The notes beneath the pieces were generated by a model. The model saw only the letters and a list, made by a program, of their open reading frames with translations. It searched no databases and was not told where the DNA came from. A stretch of 64,000 bases of DNA. Source: Notospermus geniculatus (taxonomy: Eukaryota; Nemertea; Pilidiophora; Heteronemertea; Lineidae). Position 1 is the stretch's first letter. Each line of letters opens with the position of its first letter. Positions 1-13,100 of this stretch are shown piece by piece. A program made the translations under genes and the position numbers. The stretch is taken from contig NMRB01000305.1 of assembly GCA_002633025.1 (NCBI GenBank), positions 6,214 to 70,213 of the forward strand, given 5' to 3'.

Positions 1-10
1 CAGCACCTAC

Positions 11-1177
11 CGTGTCCTTAAAGGAGTCCCCACATTTGGCGAGGAGTTCTTCAACCCCTGCTCGGATTTCTGGTGTAATCTTCCTTGCATCAAATGTCTG
101 GATCTCTTCCTTGACACCTCTCTTGGCCAGGAAACTACCGGTAAAGAAAGGGAAAGATAGAATATGTAGGCCTACATTCACATAACCTTTCAATACATTG
201 CCTTGCAACAACACTCGCAAATCCAACACTTCTCAGTTAAGGCCAATATTTGCCACCCACAAAGGTTTCCATAAGAGAAAGGTTCAAAATAACAGAAGTA
301 CAGTAGGCAGCACGACAACTTCCACTCTTAAAGCAACAACAACCACTTTCAGAAGTGGTATCCACCTCACCTTTTCATGCTGACCCACGATGTGTCAAAT
401 ATTCCCATCAACCGTAGCACACCCTCCAGGATATCCCTGATAACATCAGGTGGTGCACGGAGAGAACGGATCTCCGTCAGCTTGTCAGACTTGATACTAC
501 CAACAGCCTCTCTGGCTTCCCTGACCACAGGTTCAATATCTGATAACTCAATGTCGATAGCCTTCTTTCGTTTGTCCAGTTTCACATTCTCTTCAGCAGC
601 TTTACCTGCACGAAAATGAAAATGAAAGTGTTGTATTCAGTGCCTGTATTTACAATAGAGTGATCAAAGACACTATGTAAAGTGATGAAAGAGGTAAGTT
701 TCAATGCTACTCTTGACTTGAAGATCAAAATGCTGCTGCCAGCCCTGATATGATATGGAAGCTAGTTCAATGATCTTTAGGAGCACAAGAGAAGGCATGA
801 CCCCTATGTGTAACTGACCTACTCCTGTTAGAGAAGAATCAATTCATTGAAAACATGATGACAAAGGAACTGACTCCAGTGCCCAAGGTATAAGTGTAGC
901 ACACAATCAGAAGTTCTGCCAGTGCCAGATGGGTCACTGCACAAGCAGCAGCATACACAAAATCATGAAGGCGTTGAAAGAACTTGTCCCAAGTCGTACC
1001 TTTCAATGTCTCCATCTCACTCTTCTGTTCACTAGCATTCTGCATGGCGACCGTGATCTCCTTCAGGGCTGCGTCAGCTTCAGCTTGTTTCTCTGCCAGC
1101 AGCTGACTCTGTGTTGCTGCCTTACTCTTGAGTTCATCCACCAGTTGTTTAGCTTCTGTTAGTTTGTGTACACCAGC
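11..1177 (-). CDS. DYNC2H1: DYNC2H1 stalk coiled coil and start of the microtubule-binding region
   Basis: Exons 1000-1177, 371-605 and 11-134. The first encodes an alanine- and glutamate-rich coiled coil (the ascending stalk helix). The second continues it and ends in [20 protein letters not shown] and FDTSWVSMK, which mark the microtubule-binding domain. The third reads [20 protein letters not shown] and ends at a donor site at bases 1-10 (GTAGGT on the minus strand). The intron 606-999 holds no gene that I can see. The rest of the gene is off the window. Confidence 0.93.
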
Positions 1178-4100
1178 CTGAAATGGTGGTTATTTTAGTC
1201 AAATGAAAGTGGTATAAGAGCAGCGAACCTGTATCGAACGATCAAAGACGAAAGCGGAAGGTTCTGAGGTTACTCCTGACGATCGTTTCTGCCTTGCTTG
1301 CTCCCCCAATCACTAGTGGAGATAGGTCTACTGTCTCTTACTATTGGAGGGTAGATTTGGTGCACAATCTGGGAACTCTGACCATTGACAATGAATAGGC
1401 CAGCTATACATGTATCAGGTAAAAACAACATCACTCACTTCCAAATGGCTCTGTCTCCTCTCAATATCCTTCTTTTTCTTGTTGTACACGTTCATGTACG
1501 TGTAGAGGAATGACATGTACCGCCTCGGGGTGGCACCGTGATCGGCACACATCTCATGCACGTGGAGGAAGCTCTTGAGTAGCTCATCTCCACCAGAAAT
1601 TTTACGTTTGCGTTGGTTTTTCTCCTGCAGGGCTGCACCTTCAACCTTTGGAGGTCTTGTCAGGAGCATGTGGGGCACCTGAAAGGAAGTTTGTGATGAA
1701 TGAAGTTCAACAAGAAAGCATTGTGAAGTAAATGTGCTCCTCCGCACCTTTGGAGACCAGACATACCTTGACCATGCTCTCTCTGCTCCAGCCATCCATC
1801 CACTGTACAAAGCATTGCTTGTAGAAAGCAGGGTTACTCTCACAGTTCAGAGTAAACATTTTGTTGGTAGAATCCATGACCAGAACGATGTGGAGATTGG
1901 CCTGGATACGGGAGGCAAAGTAACTGAACATGGTCCCCCTGAACCCTGTCTCCGAGGCTTGCTCTCTGAGAGGGGCGAGTAAGGGTTCCAACTCCTCTGG
2001 GGTGTACAGGCCAGCAACTTCACCTGACGACAGGAGGCTGTTGATAAGTTCCAAGAAGGTTGGTTCAGTGAACTGATGGTCTTCTAACAGCAGGACAACC
2101 TGTTCGTCATCGATGCCTGTCTGTTGCATCACCTGAAAGCATTAAATTTGAACACTCAGTCCTCATATCTTCAATCCATTCGCATCATTTTCTTGGAGCA
2201 ACATTGTTGCTTGGCAACGTGCACAGATTAGGATCGGCGCTTTGGCTAGTTGGCAAAATCATGATAATCACAAGATGACAAAGCAGATTTTTGACACCAA
2301 ACAAAGGAAGCAGTCCCACCATCACACAGTACTTACAGTCTTGAGATCATTCTTGAAGTTCTTCAGACTATATTGCCTTGACATTTTGGGTGTAAACATG
2401 GTCATCTGATGCATGTGAGCGACCAAGGTCACACTGGTCCTCCGTCCGACGCCACTTCGACCCGCCATGAGCAGAGAACCACCAGGGAGGGAGAGGGCTC
2501 GGTCAACACGGGCTGTATGGTCAAGCACCTCCTTGAAGACTAGGACATCGAGATCTCGGTTCTCACGACCTGGAGTTACAAAACGTCAATTCAGCTTTGT
2601 GGCTATGAACCTTTTGCCTCTTGAGGACAATTCAAGATTATTTGGATTGGTGCCCCGGTCCCAGCAAGATACATGAGATCCATATAGTGTTACCGGTACT
2701 CGGTACTATCAGCATCCCTTATAAACCTTTCCAACCAAATATCAACGGTGTCGGTGAATAAAGTGACCAGATTATACTCACTGTATTGCACAAGGCCTTT
2801 GTTGATGACAGTCTTCAAGTCAGAGGCTGACAACTTGCCCATGGTTTTACCCTGTGGGGGTAATGGGGCTCCAGGGGCTGTGGCCGGTACGCTAGCATCT
2901 GGTCGGGCTCCCCAAGTGACATAGAAAGAATCTGAAAACAGAACAAAGTTAATGGTATGTAGTAAAGTTACAAATCTGCATATAACAACTCCGCCACTCA
3001 GCATCCTGACAGGATTAACACAGATCACTTGAGAATACAATTTATTACCAGTAAATGTGGAGAGCTGGCGAGGAATCGAACCCATGAGATCTCGGTCTCA
3101 GGTCCGCCACTCAATCACTGCACCACCCAGAAACTTACCATCCAGAGTGTCCAGTGCATTGGCCGACCAATCACCTCTCAAGACCGACATCAAGATGGTG
3201 TCAAACCGATTATGACTTTCATTCCCAACCAACCGATCTCTAAAGATTCTTCTCGCCTCGTACGCCCAGATCTCCAACACTCTATCACTCGTGTTATCAT
3301 CTGAGAGATCATAGCGAAGGAAACTTAGAACCCAGATGGTGAGATCTCGTGGGGTGAACAAGTAGTGGCTATAGTCATCAACTGTGAATTTCTGCCTTGT
3401 TTGTTCATACACTTGGACCATGGAGCCAGCGAGGGCGTGTGTCTTGGCAGGGNAATCAGCCTGCTTGAGTACCCAGTCTAGAGCCCTGTGGAAGTAATCT
3501 TCAATCCAACCAGACAGCAACCCCTGATCAGCCTCGGCTTGTGAACTCAGCCAGGTGGAGATCAGGGCCTTGACATCCGTGTCCTCATCACTCAGGAAGA
3601 TCATACCCATACGAGATATCGTAGCCGGGGAGGCACAGCTGAGGTCATGAGTCTCAAACACAAAGTTGACATTTGGACCAAACTGGATACGCTCACCAGA
3701 GGGCATTGTGAGGAGACGATTGTCATCCAGGACAGAGTTGAGGGATTCAATCCATTCTGGGTCAATGTCACCATCACAGATGATCCACGACTGGATTTCT
3801 ACAGGAAAAGACGAAAGAGGTTACAAGATTCTTTGCTGCAAATGTTGGGAGTTTTATCAATAGCTTTCAGAGTAAGCAAGGGCAAATTTCAAAAGTTCCA
3901 TCACGAATAATGAGGAGTAAATCCTGTGCTTACCAATCGGTTCCCTGACCACTTGTCTGGCACTGTATGTCAGCACACCATCGGTCCACTCTCGGGTATC
4001 CATGTCGATTTGACCGAGGAGCTGGAAAGTAAAACAAAACATAAAAGTTGGTAATTGATCTTAGACTGCATAAGTACAGCAGAAGCTGCCAAAAGGACAC

Positions 4101-7100
4101 TTCTTTCCTCCTCAAAGGAGATTAAAGTGTTCTCCACTTACCTGTGTCCTAGGCATAGCCTTGGGGTTCATGGTGTACTGTTTGACCACCTGTCCTGCCT
4201 TCAGCATACCCTTCTGTAGTATCTTCCACAGGGTTGTCTTGCCTGACCCGCTTGGACCGACGATCACCACACCCATGCGCTGACGTAGCTGTTCGTACAA
4301 CTCTAAAGCTTTCTTGATCTGCCAGGGGAAAGAAATATACCGTAATCTACAAGTCCACGAAACTGCATATACCTCTTAGAAGATTTAACTGGGATTTTCA
4401 GTGTAGGTCTCGACAAGCTCACCTGGTTCTCATTAATCACCAAGTTCATCTCCTTGCAAACTTCTCTGATTGCCTGTCGTAGATCCTCATACTCAATATC
4501 CTTGAGTGCCACACCAGGGAACACGTCCTTTACAAGGGCATCGAACCGGATACTATCAGAGAAGGTGAGTTTTGACAGTGTGTTGATCCTCAGTGCTTGG
4601 ACAACAATGGCGGCTTCACCGAGAGCGTCCATTTTGGTACCTTGGGGTAAGGCTGCTCGTGCTATTTGCAGCAGGTTACCAGATCCCTTCAGGACTGTTT
4701 TTAGGGCCCTTAGACCCCAGTCATAGTGCTGCTGAGGTGTGAGCAGCTCCCTGAAATGATAGAATACAATATACAACAATGTACCTGTACCATATTCGAG
4801 GCATACGACAAGCAGTATGTACATGTAGTTCTGAACAGGCACATCAACTTCCGGTGCAGAAAGTGAAAGACCATACTAAGGTGACATTATTCTGGATAGC
4901 AATGATATGACACTCACTTGGAAAGGTTGAATACAGCCACTAGTTTCCTTCCCAGCTCCTTGGCTTTCTTGAATCCCTCAGAGAACATGATAACCTCAGC
5001 GATGAGTTCATTGTCAGGCTTGGACATGGCCACAGGACGGAACAGCTGTTTCAAGTTGTCTGGGAGCTTCTGTCGACCACCGTAACCCTTACCTGCTGGG
5101 TTCATGGTGATGAAGATACCTGAATTGGGGTCAATGTTGACCTGGAGGAAAAATACACAAATGGCTTGGAGTTAACTTTGAATGGGTTATTGCACCCAAT
5201 AGTATCTGCCTGTATGATCGGTGCCCAGTCAAAAAAGCCACAGTGCTATCTACATCAGGGCCAGTCTTAGTAAATTTCTTCAAACACCCATCAGTTTACC
5301 TGCCGTCCAAGCAGTTCACACCTCGGAGCTCTCTGTTTGATGGCGTCTTGAATGACTTGAATCTGCATGGAGACAGCAGAGAGTACGGCCTCCTCCAGCC
5401 TGTTGAACTCATCAAAACATCCCCATGCTCCACACTTCACCAGCCCAATGAAGATACGTCCCATGGACTTGACATCAATGCCCTGGAAGAGAGGTAGAGA
5501 AAAATATGATAATGAGAATGTAATAGATCATTCACAATTATCCAATGGCAAGTAGAGCTTGACTGGATGAAAATCAGAAGTTATTTTTTCTTTTTTACCT
5601 CGTCACAGTTGAAGACGAGAACCTGTCGACCGAAGAGTCCACCCAGAGCCTTGACCGACTCTGTCTTGCCAGTACCAGCAGGTCCATAAGGATTGCCTCC
5701 AAGACCCATGTGCATACCTGTAAAACACAGAAAGTCACTATAGGAACTTATGTATGAATTATTAGAAAACCGAAACGTAATGAGACTTTCAAATGCAAAG
5801 GAGTACAGATTACCTCTATTCACTTACCTTGAGTCAGGGTAAGGTAACACTTGTCTGTGAGCGGAGTGTGGACAAGCTTAGGAGCATTCCCTTGGTACTC
5901 ATAGGTGTAATCAAACTGGGCATCCACCATCCTCATGATGCAGTCACGCTCAAAGTAGTACCTGAGCTGTTTCTGCCACAGCCAGTCCTCGGCACTTCTG
6001 ATCTTTGCCTGTGCAAGTAACTGAATCACCTCGATGTTATGGATGGTGTCCAAGATGAGAGCCTTCAGTTTAAGTTCCAGGACTTTGCTGTCCACATCAT
6101 TCATGCCTGAACCAGCTATATTGACATTTGTATAGGCCTCGAGTTGGTTCTCCATCTCAATGTTGAACTCCTGGAGGCCGTTTCTCTGTAAGGCCTCCTC
6201 ACATCGCTCAGTGAACATGACTTGCTCAGCCAGGCAGAGGATCTGAAATGGGATATCATTCATCACATTTTCAACAGAGCTTGCAGACAATCATCAACAG
6301 ACTTCAGGACACCACACCCCAATCTCTGCTCCCTTTGGGACACCACAAACAACTTTATCTAGTTTTGATTCGACTGACCTGAGAAGGATACTTGGTTGGG
6401 TCCATACCCCCTTGACTACCAGACTTTGCATCCCTCAGACATTCCTTCAGGAGCTCTCTCAATGTTGCCTTCATCTCCTCAGCCAGATACCCTAACCAAA
6501 CCTGCAAAGAAACATTTGTCATACAATCTGGCAGATTCAGAGAGAGTGAAAACATGGTGTGGTAAGGCCGTGGGGCCCACCTTGCACTCCAAACTATCCG
6601 TGCTTGATTGGTTTGAGACTCCGTGGGGCAGCATGGAAAACACGATAGGTGTCAATGTGCCACTTTGCAAAACTCACCTCAACATCCGGTGTTATTTGTA
6701 CTTGTCTCTTCAGAGGTACCACTTCCCCATCAAGTGATTTCATTGCTATGATGTTTGCACATCCTTGGTCAAATTCCACACTATGGATGCCAGCGAAAAG
6801 TTTCTTCAAGTGGGACTGAATCACGACAGGGTTTGTAGCCTGGCCAAGAATCTCCAGTAGGTCATCATCACCAATGAAGTAGAACCGTGGGAACAATGAA
6901 CGTTTTTCCTAAAGAGATAAATTACAATGAATAGATTTGGGGATAGTCTGTTCATGATGGCAGCACTGGCTCATGGATGGCATGGGAAGTGGACAGCTTA
7001 TCTTTTAACAGCTCTTACCTCAAGGAATTCATTGAGTGACTTCTGGCATCTCTGAAGCTGGTCTAACATCGTAACCAGAAGGTTCCTTAACCCTGGGCGG

Positions 7101-10100
7101 CCCACCAAGGACAAGACTCTATTGTCACGTGACACATCCTGCATAATGGACCTAAACAGAAAGATGAGGTATGTGTACTGTTTATTCCGGCATTACACCA
7201 ACAGAAAGGCGACAGAAACTCAACTTTCCTACATTGAATAGGAGGAAACCATTTACAGGAATGATGCTTACCTGAAATCATCATCAACCCTCTTGAAACG
7301 CCCCTGTTCCTTGGGGAGAGCTCCTCTTCCAAAGATCGGCTCCAGGTATACCCACTTCCTCTGAATCTGATTGAGATTGTGAAGGTATTCGTCCAAGTCG
7401 GCCAACCTTTGCTCCCAGATGGATGCCTTGTCTTCAAAGCTCTTGTAGTAGGGTGAGTCCTTCAGGGACTGCAGTAGGCACTGGTTATCACCAACCTGGG
7501 GAGTGAAAAGTTCAAATATATCATGTCACCACTTATACCGATAAATGCAAAGTTCTCATTGCTCCATCACGACTGACACTAGATTATCATGAAACAATTC
7601 CTACCTGATTGACCAAATCCTTCCAGTCCTTGATCAACATACACTTGTGCTTGCTACTGTCCTCATACTCTGTCAAAGAGAACTGGGCACCAGCTCCCCA
7701 GAGTTCAAGTTCACGGACAGCTTCTCTGATAGTGACCTCACCCTGGGCTCGTTGGTTCAGTTCCTACAAGAAAGACGCAGGTAAAGAATGAACAAGGTGC
7801 TAGACTTAAAATCACTAAAGAAAGAAAACAGGTGCAGAGATGCACTCAGAGTCGTACCAAGGTCTTCTCCTGGTAGATTTACAGTCTGCTATTGGAGGTT
7901 CCATTTTCCTAAATCAAGTTGTCATTACCTTGAGCGCATCAGCATTCCTGATAATTTCATTCGATGCAGCGAGAATGTTTCCAAAGGTCAGTTTCTCTAA
8001 TGTGGTTCCCTTGGGCATGTGTAGCATGCGGAACAGTTCCAGCCAGTGGTCCTGGGACAGAGGCTCACCACGCACCCACTTCAACACTGGCAGGACGTCC
8101 TGGAAGAAGGAGTTAAGTCTTCTTTACAGGTGGCCAAACCTTCCAAAGCCAGCTACACAAGAATACATAACACAAATTTGATATTTCATGAAGATTTCTG
8201 AAGCATTCTCTACCTTGTACTTGTCAATCTCCTTCTGAAGTCGGACCGTCATAGTTGTTGGCTCGTCATTCTTCAACTTCTCATACCAGTGGCCGAGAAA
8301 CTCCTCAAAAGTGTAACAACGTGAACGGAATGAGATCCAATCCTCCTTGGCGAGATCTTGCAGTCCATTGTTGAACTCCTCAAACAGACCCCACATGCCT
8401 TCATACCTCAGAAGATCTGCCTTCACCTCAAGTGCAGTTTCGAATTCTGGTTCGGACATGTTGAAGTGGAGGCAATCATTTCTGAAGAAAACATGAATAT
8501 TACTACCACAATAGCCCAGTAATGTCTAGGCCTACAGGGTGTGCAAGAAAATGTATCTCATGCAATAAGGGTGACCACTTTAGTAGCTGTTGTTTGGACT
8601 GACTGATATGCTGCAATTGATACAACCTTCAAGTCATTTATGGTGGTTATCAATCAGTATGGGTCATCTACTGACTAACACTTGGGTCTAAACGAAGCCA
8701 GGAAACTAGGGTCAGGGAGAGACTTACATCAGTGATTCCCTTGTCTTGTCAAGCTCCTCAAATTCCTGCTTTCTCTCTTTGATGGACTGGACAGCCTGCA
8801 TGCATTTCTCTTGGTCTCCATCCATTGCATCGTCTCCTGGTTTCAACTGGTGCCAGCGTGCTGCAAACTTGTCCATCTCCTGCTCAAATTGCTTGATCCT
8901 GGACTCAACATTGCTCTTCATGACTTCAACCTAAATAGGAGGAAGTGGGGTCAGTGATGCAACAATTTCCCAAAAGTTTTAAATGTTAGAAACCAAACTG
9001 ACTTAGGTATTGGAGCTATTGGAGCTAAAGGTCAACATCAATCCCTAGGGGCAAATAATCTTAGCTTTACATAGGTTGGAATGACACATGCTCCTTGTTA
9101 CGGAACATTTCTCCTGGTTCACAGGAGGATTAGAGAGATTCAAGTGTTTTACTCACCTGCTCCTTGACCATGAGTTGATGACTCTCCATCATCAGCTCAA
9201 ACTTATCCCATCGTCCCTGCAGACCGCTCAGCAACTCCACGCCACCTCCAGCTACTGATCGCAGCAGCTTGTTCTTGGACTCGGCTTTGTCAAAGAGGGG
9301 AAGGATCTGTAAATTCAACCCATGATACTACAAGTTAAATCCCTGTTTGACCTATCTCAAAAAAGGACGAGCATATTGCAAAGAACCATGAGGTTCTACA
9401 CGATCTATCGATAGGCCAATCCAAATGAGCAACACCAGACTGAGATTGAAAGAGCCAGTCTGAAAACTGAAAGAAGATGATTCAAAGCTGACCTCTGACT
9501 TGGACTTTGCAAACTCAGCATGCTTTGCATTGACCTCTCCAATTTCTTCAACTGTCTGTGGTCGCTGAGACAAGGTCTCCATGGCTGTTGACAGGAAACT
9601 ATCAATGGTGTGGACATCTGCGTTGATGGACTTGCGTAGGGCATTCAACAGGGCATCGAACAGTCTTTGGATGTGGTCATCAATCACTGCCTTGACTGGG
9701 TTTGTGCTGACCGTCAGGCAGTCAACCTTGATTTGGCTGGAATCAAGGCAAAGGACAGGTCAATGAATGGTTCTCAAAATATTGAGAAGTGAGAATTAAG
9801 AATCCAAGATCAGTCATGTAAAGTGAATTGCCCATTGAGAGCCACCTCGCTCAACAAAGCTCACACAGAGAAGCACAACAAGAGGTTCATGGGCTTGGCT
9901 CTCAGCTGATATACTTCAATACATACCCAGGTAATTTCTCTGCATCTCTTCCACGAGCCTTCAAGGCCTTGAAGTTCCTCTCCCAGTCTGACTGTTGATG
10001 GAGCTGAGCAGCGACATACTCATCAAGATCTAGGGCACCCAGGACAACCCATTCCTGAAAATCAGAAAAACTTACAATCTTAACAGCTGTACATTTGACA

Positions 10101-13100
10101 ACTTACACATTGGATTCAGAATTACTCAGGACTAATTTACCTTAAACTGTTCCTCCACGGCTGCCAACTTCTTGAACAGGTTGTAAGCTTTCTTATAGCA
10201 GGTGTTGAATCCATCAGCATTCCTTTCAATGATAGTCGGGAAAATCAAGTTCTCCGTAGCATCGCCGACACCTTTGAAGTGATTTGGTATGCTAATAAAC
10301 TTCTTCATCTCACGGAAGTACTTCGCCTTGATCTCCTCGAATGGTGGGCGGAACTGAAGCCTTTGTTGTCTGAAAGATGGACAAAATGTGTGACTTTCTT
10401 AATGAACTGATGAACTGAACAGATGTCAAATGACAGGTTTACTCTAGTTATTTAGTCATATAGGGAGATTTCTAATAGTTATTACACTAGGAACTTACAC
10501 TATAAGCAGAGTCAATACTGACCTGTATGTCAATTCCACTTTGATTTCAGGCAGGTTCTCATTGAGGGCCTCCAAACCCATCTGATATTGATGTTCCAGA
10601 GCTTTGTAAAGCTGACGGTCCCAGTGAGCTTTCCATGGCCTCATGTTTGCTGCCGAAAAACCCTGAAATACAGAATTGAGATGATTCTCTTCGGTGCGCT
10701 GCTCGATTCTTAATTCAAGCTACTGCAAAGGGCAGAGACCATCACAGTCTTGTGACAAAACTCCCAGAGCAGACAATGAGGCCTACCTGTTGTACCAGAT
10801 TAGCCATGAGATGCCGTATCTCCATCAACCCATCCTTCCACCTCTGTTGCTGTCTCAGGAGGTCCACACCCATCAACGTTTGCACCTTTTCACAGACTAC
10901 GAAGTGACACTTCCTCAAGCGACGATTTTCCGAGGTGAGCCTATCAGCAGCGGCCTGGAGTCGCTCAATATAATCCTCGAGTTCATCTGGGTTGTCCCAG
11001 GTTATTTGGACTTCGTTTCCTTTGGTTTTTGAGCCTGCCAGGTAAAAAAGTGAATTAAACAACCAGCAAAAACACCCAAAGTTTTGACGTAATTATCAAA
11101 GGTGGAGAAAAGAGCGGTGTCAATATCACTGTACATACCTGATTTGGGGTTCTTGACAAGGCGCTCAAATGCCATGGCAGAGTCCAACATCATTGCCTGT
11201 TGACTTGGAATCATCTGCTGGTCAATAGTATTGTAGAAGTGGGCAACCTGAAAATACGGTAGATGAAATGACTGAATTTTGGTGCATTTCTACAATGTTC
11301 ATCTGATTTCAAAGCCTGCATTAGCCCCATTTTGTAAGTCATTTTTATCCTTCAACCAGCCATCAAGCCTTATACAGACCTGTTTTAGGATGACTCCATG
11401 CCTGTAGAACTTCTGTGCCACAGCTGCTGTGTGTTGGATCTTGGCTGGGATGGGGAAACCCATACCAGTCAGCTGTCGGACTTCTCTCAAGAGTGTGACC
11501 AGACGATCACCATAATTAACGAGCAGCTTGCCATCTTTGTGACTCAGTTCCATTAGTCTGCCATTTGTCTCCAAACTGGAAAGAAAGCATGAAAAGAGAT
11601 GAATTGCAAAGAAAACACCAGTATGTCAGACACTACCAAATGCATCAGTAGTTGCAAAACCTTCCCGAATTCTCGAATTCCTTGATCGATTCTGGACTTA
11701 CCTCAGTGGATTGGACGGATCATCAATCTGCTGTAACATCTCCCGTGACCAATCATCAAACTGATCGCGACGCCATGTCTGCAACTCTTCCAGCAGGTCA
11801 GAGGCATCGCGGCGGAAATTTCGGAATCCTGAAAGGTCACCCAGCATGGCCTCAGCTGAATTAGATGTATCCTCAACCTGAAGAAAGATGCAAGTTCAGA
11901 CAAACTGAAGAATCTGCCAATGTCTGAGGTATTGAGCTAACGGAGATAGACGATCTGGACCAGAATGGGAAAGACGGACACTGGTTCCTTACCTTTGCCT
12001 CTAGCTGTCTGACCCACACGATGTTATTGACGACCTCAGGGAGATTCTTGCCCTTTGGTGGCCCCTTTTCCCCACTTCCATGCCCAGTTCTTGAGACAAA
12101 ATCGTCTCTGATCTGGCGGATGTAAACTGTTAGCTGACCGAGTAATGTTTCCCTGAAAAGGAAGAAGGGGGCAGTCAGTGCATGTCTTGAACATGTACAA
12201 AATGAAGTAGAGCACAACATTTTCATATATCCGGCTCGCATACCTCTCAGAGACCAATTCCTTGCTAATGCTGGGGCGTTTGATAAGTTCCTTATAGCGT
12301 TGGAACTCTCTCAACAACTGCTGGGAGCTGGCATCCATGCCTCTGAACTGTGAGCGTAGCTTTCCGGCTATCCTCTGTTCAGCTGGAGACATGGCTCTCT
12401 CATACTGGGCCACAGCAGCTTTCCATAATGGTAAAGTGTATGGATTGTACTGGAGAGGATTTAGACCATTGAATGGGGTGAATGCTTCTGACGTCCGTAG
12501 TTCTTGACATTCTTGATGGGAAAGGAGGCGAACAAGTTGCTCATGAACTGTTCTGAGAGTCAAGACCTGGAATCAAAGATAGAGCTGAAGTAAAATGGAA
12601 ACCAGAAACCAACAATGATAAATTACCCATTGAGTGCCAACTAAACGACAGAAATTTCAGTTGAGGTCTAAGTCTTTCTCTTAGGGAGTACCGGTGCTGA
12701 TTTACTTGGAGCTTTATCACATATGAAAGAGAAAGAATCATTCATAACGAACATTTTGAAAATGACAGAAATGAACCTACTTCATCAAGACGTCCAGCCA
12801 ACTGTGTCAGGGACTCTGGTGTGAATTTCTCCCCTCTCCATGGATGAGGCCCATATCTCTTCCAGAACTGTGATGTGAGGGTCTCACATACAGACACCCA
12901 CCTCTCACAGACAGAATGACCAGATCGTAGTGCCTCCTTCACCTTACTGAAACCACCACTCCACAGGTCCACTTGGGAAAGTTTACGTTGGACATAGCGA
13001 CCTAGGGAGCCACCTATAAATGAAATGTGGAGATATGTATGAAAATCAGCTAAAATAGACAACACAGTAGCAGAACACGATTGAAATTATCAGGTAATAC

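Noticed and set aside
2436-2462. Damaged AAA4 Walker A in DYNC2H1 (Lys replaced by Arg)
   Set aside because: The same GRSGVGRRT is found in vertebrate DYNC2H1, so it is a family feature and not a mutation.
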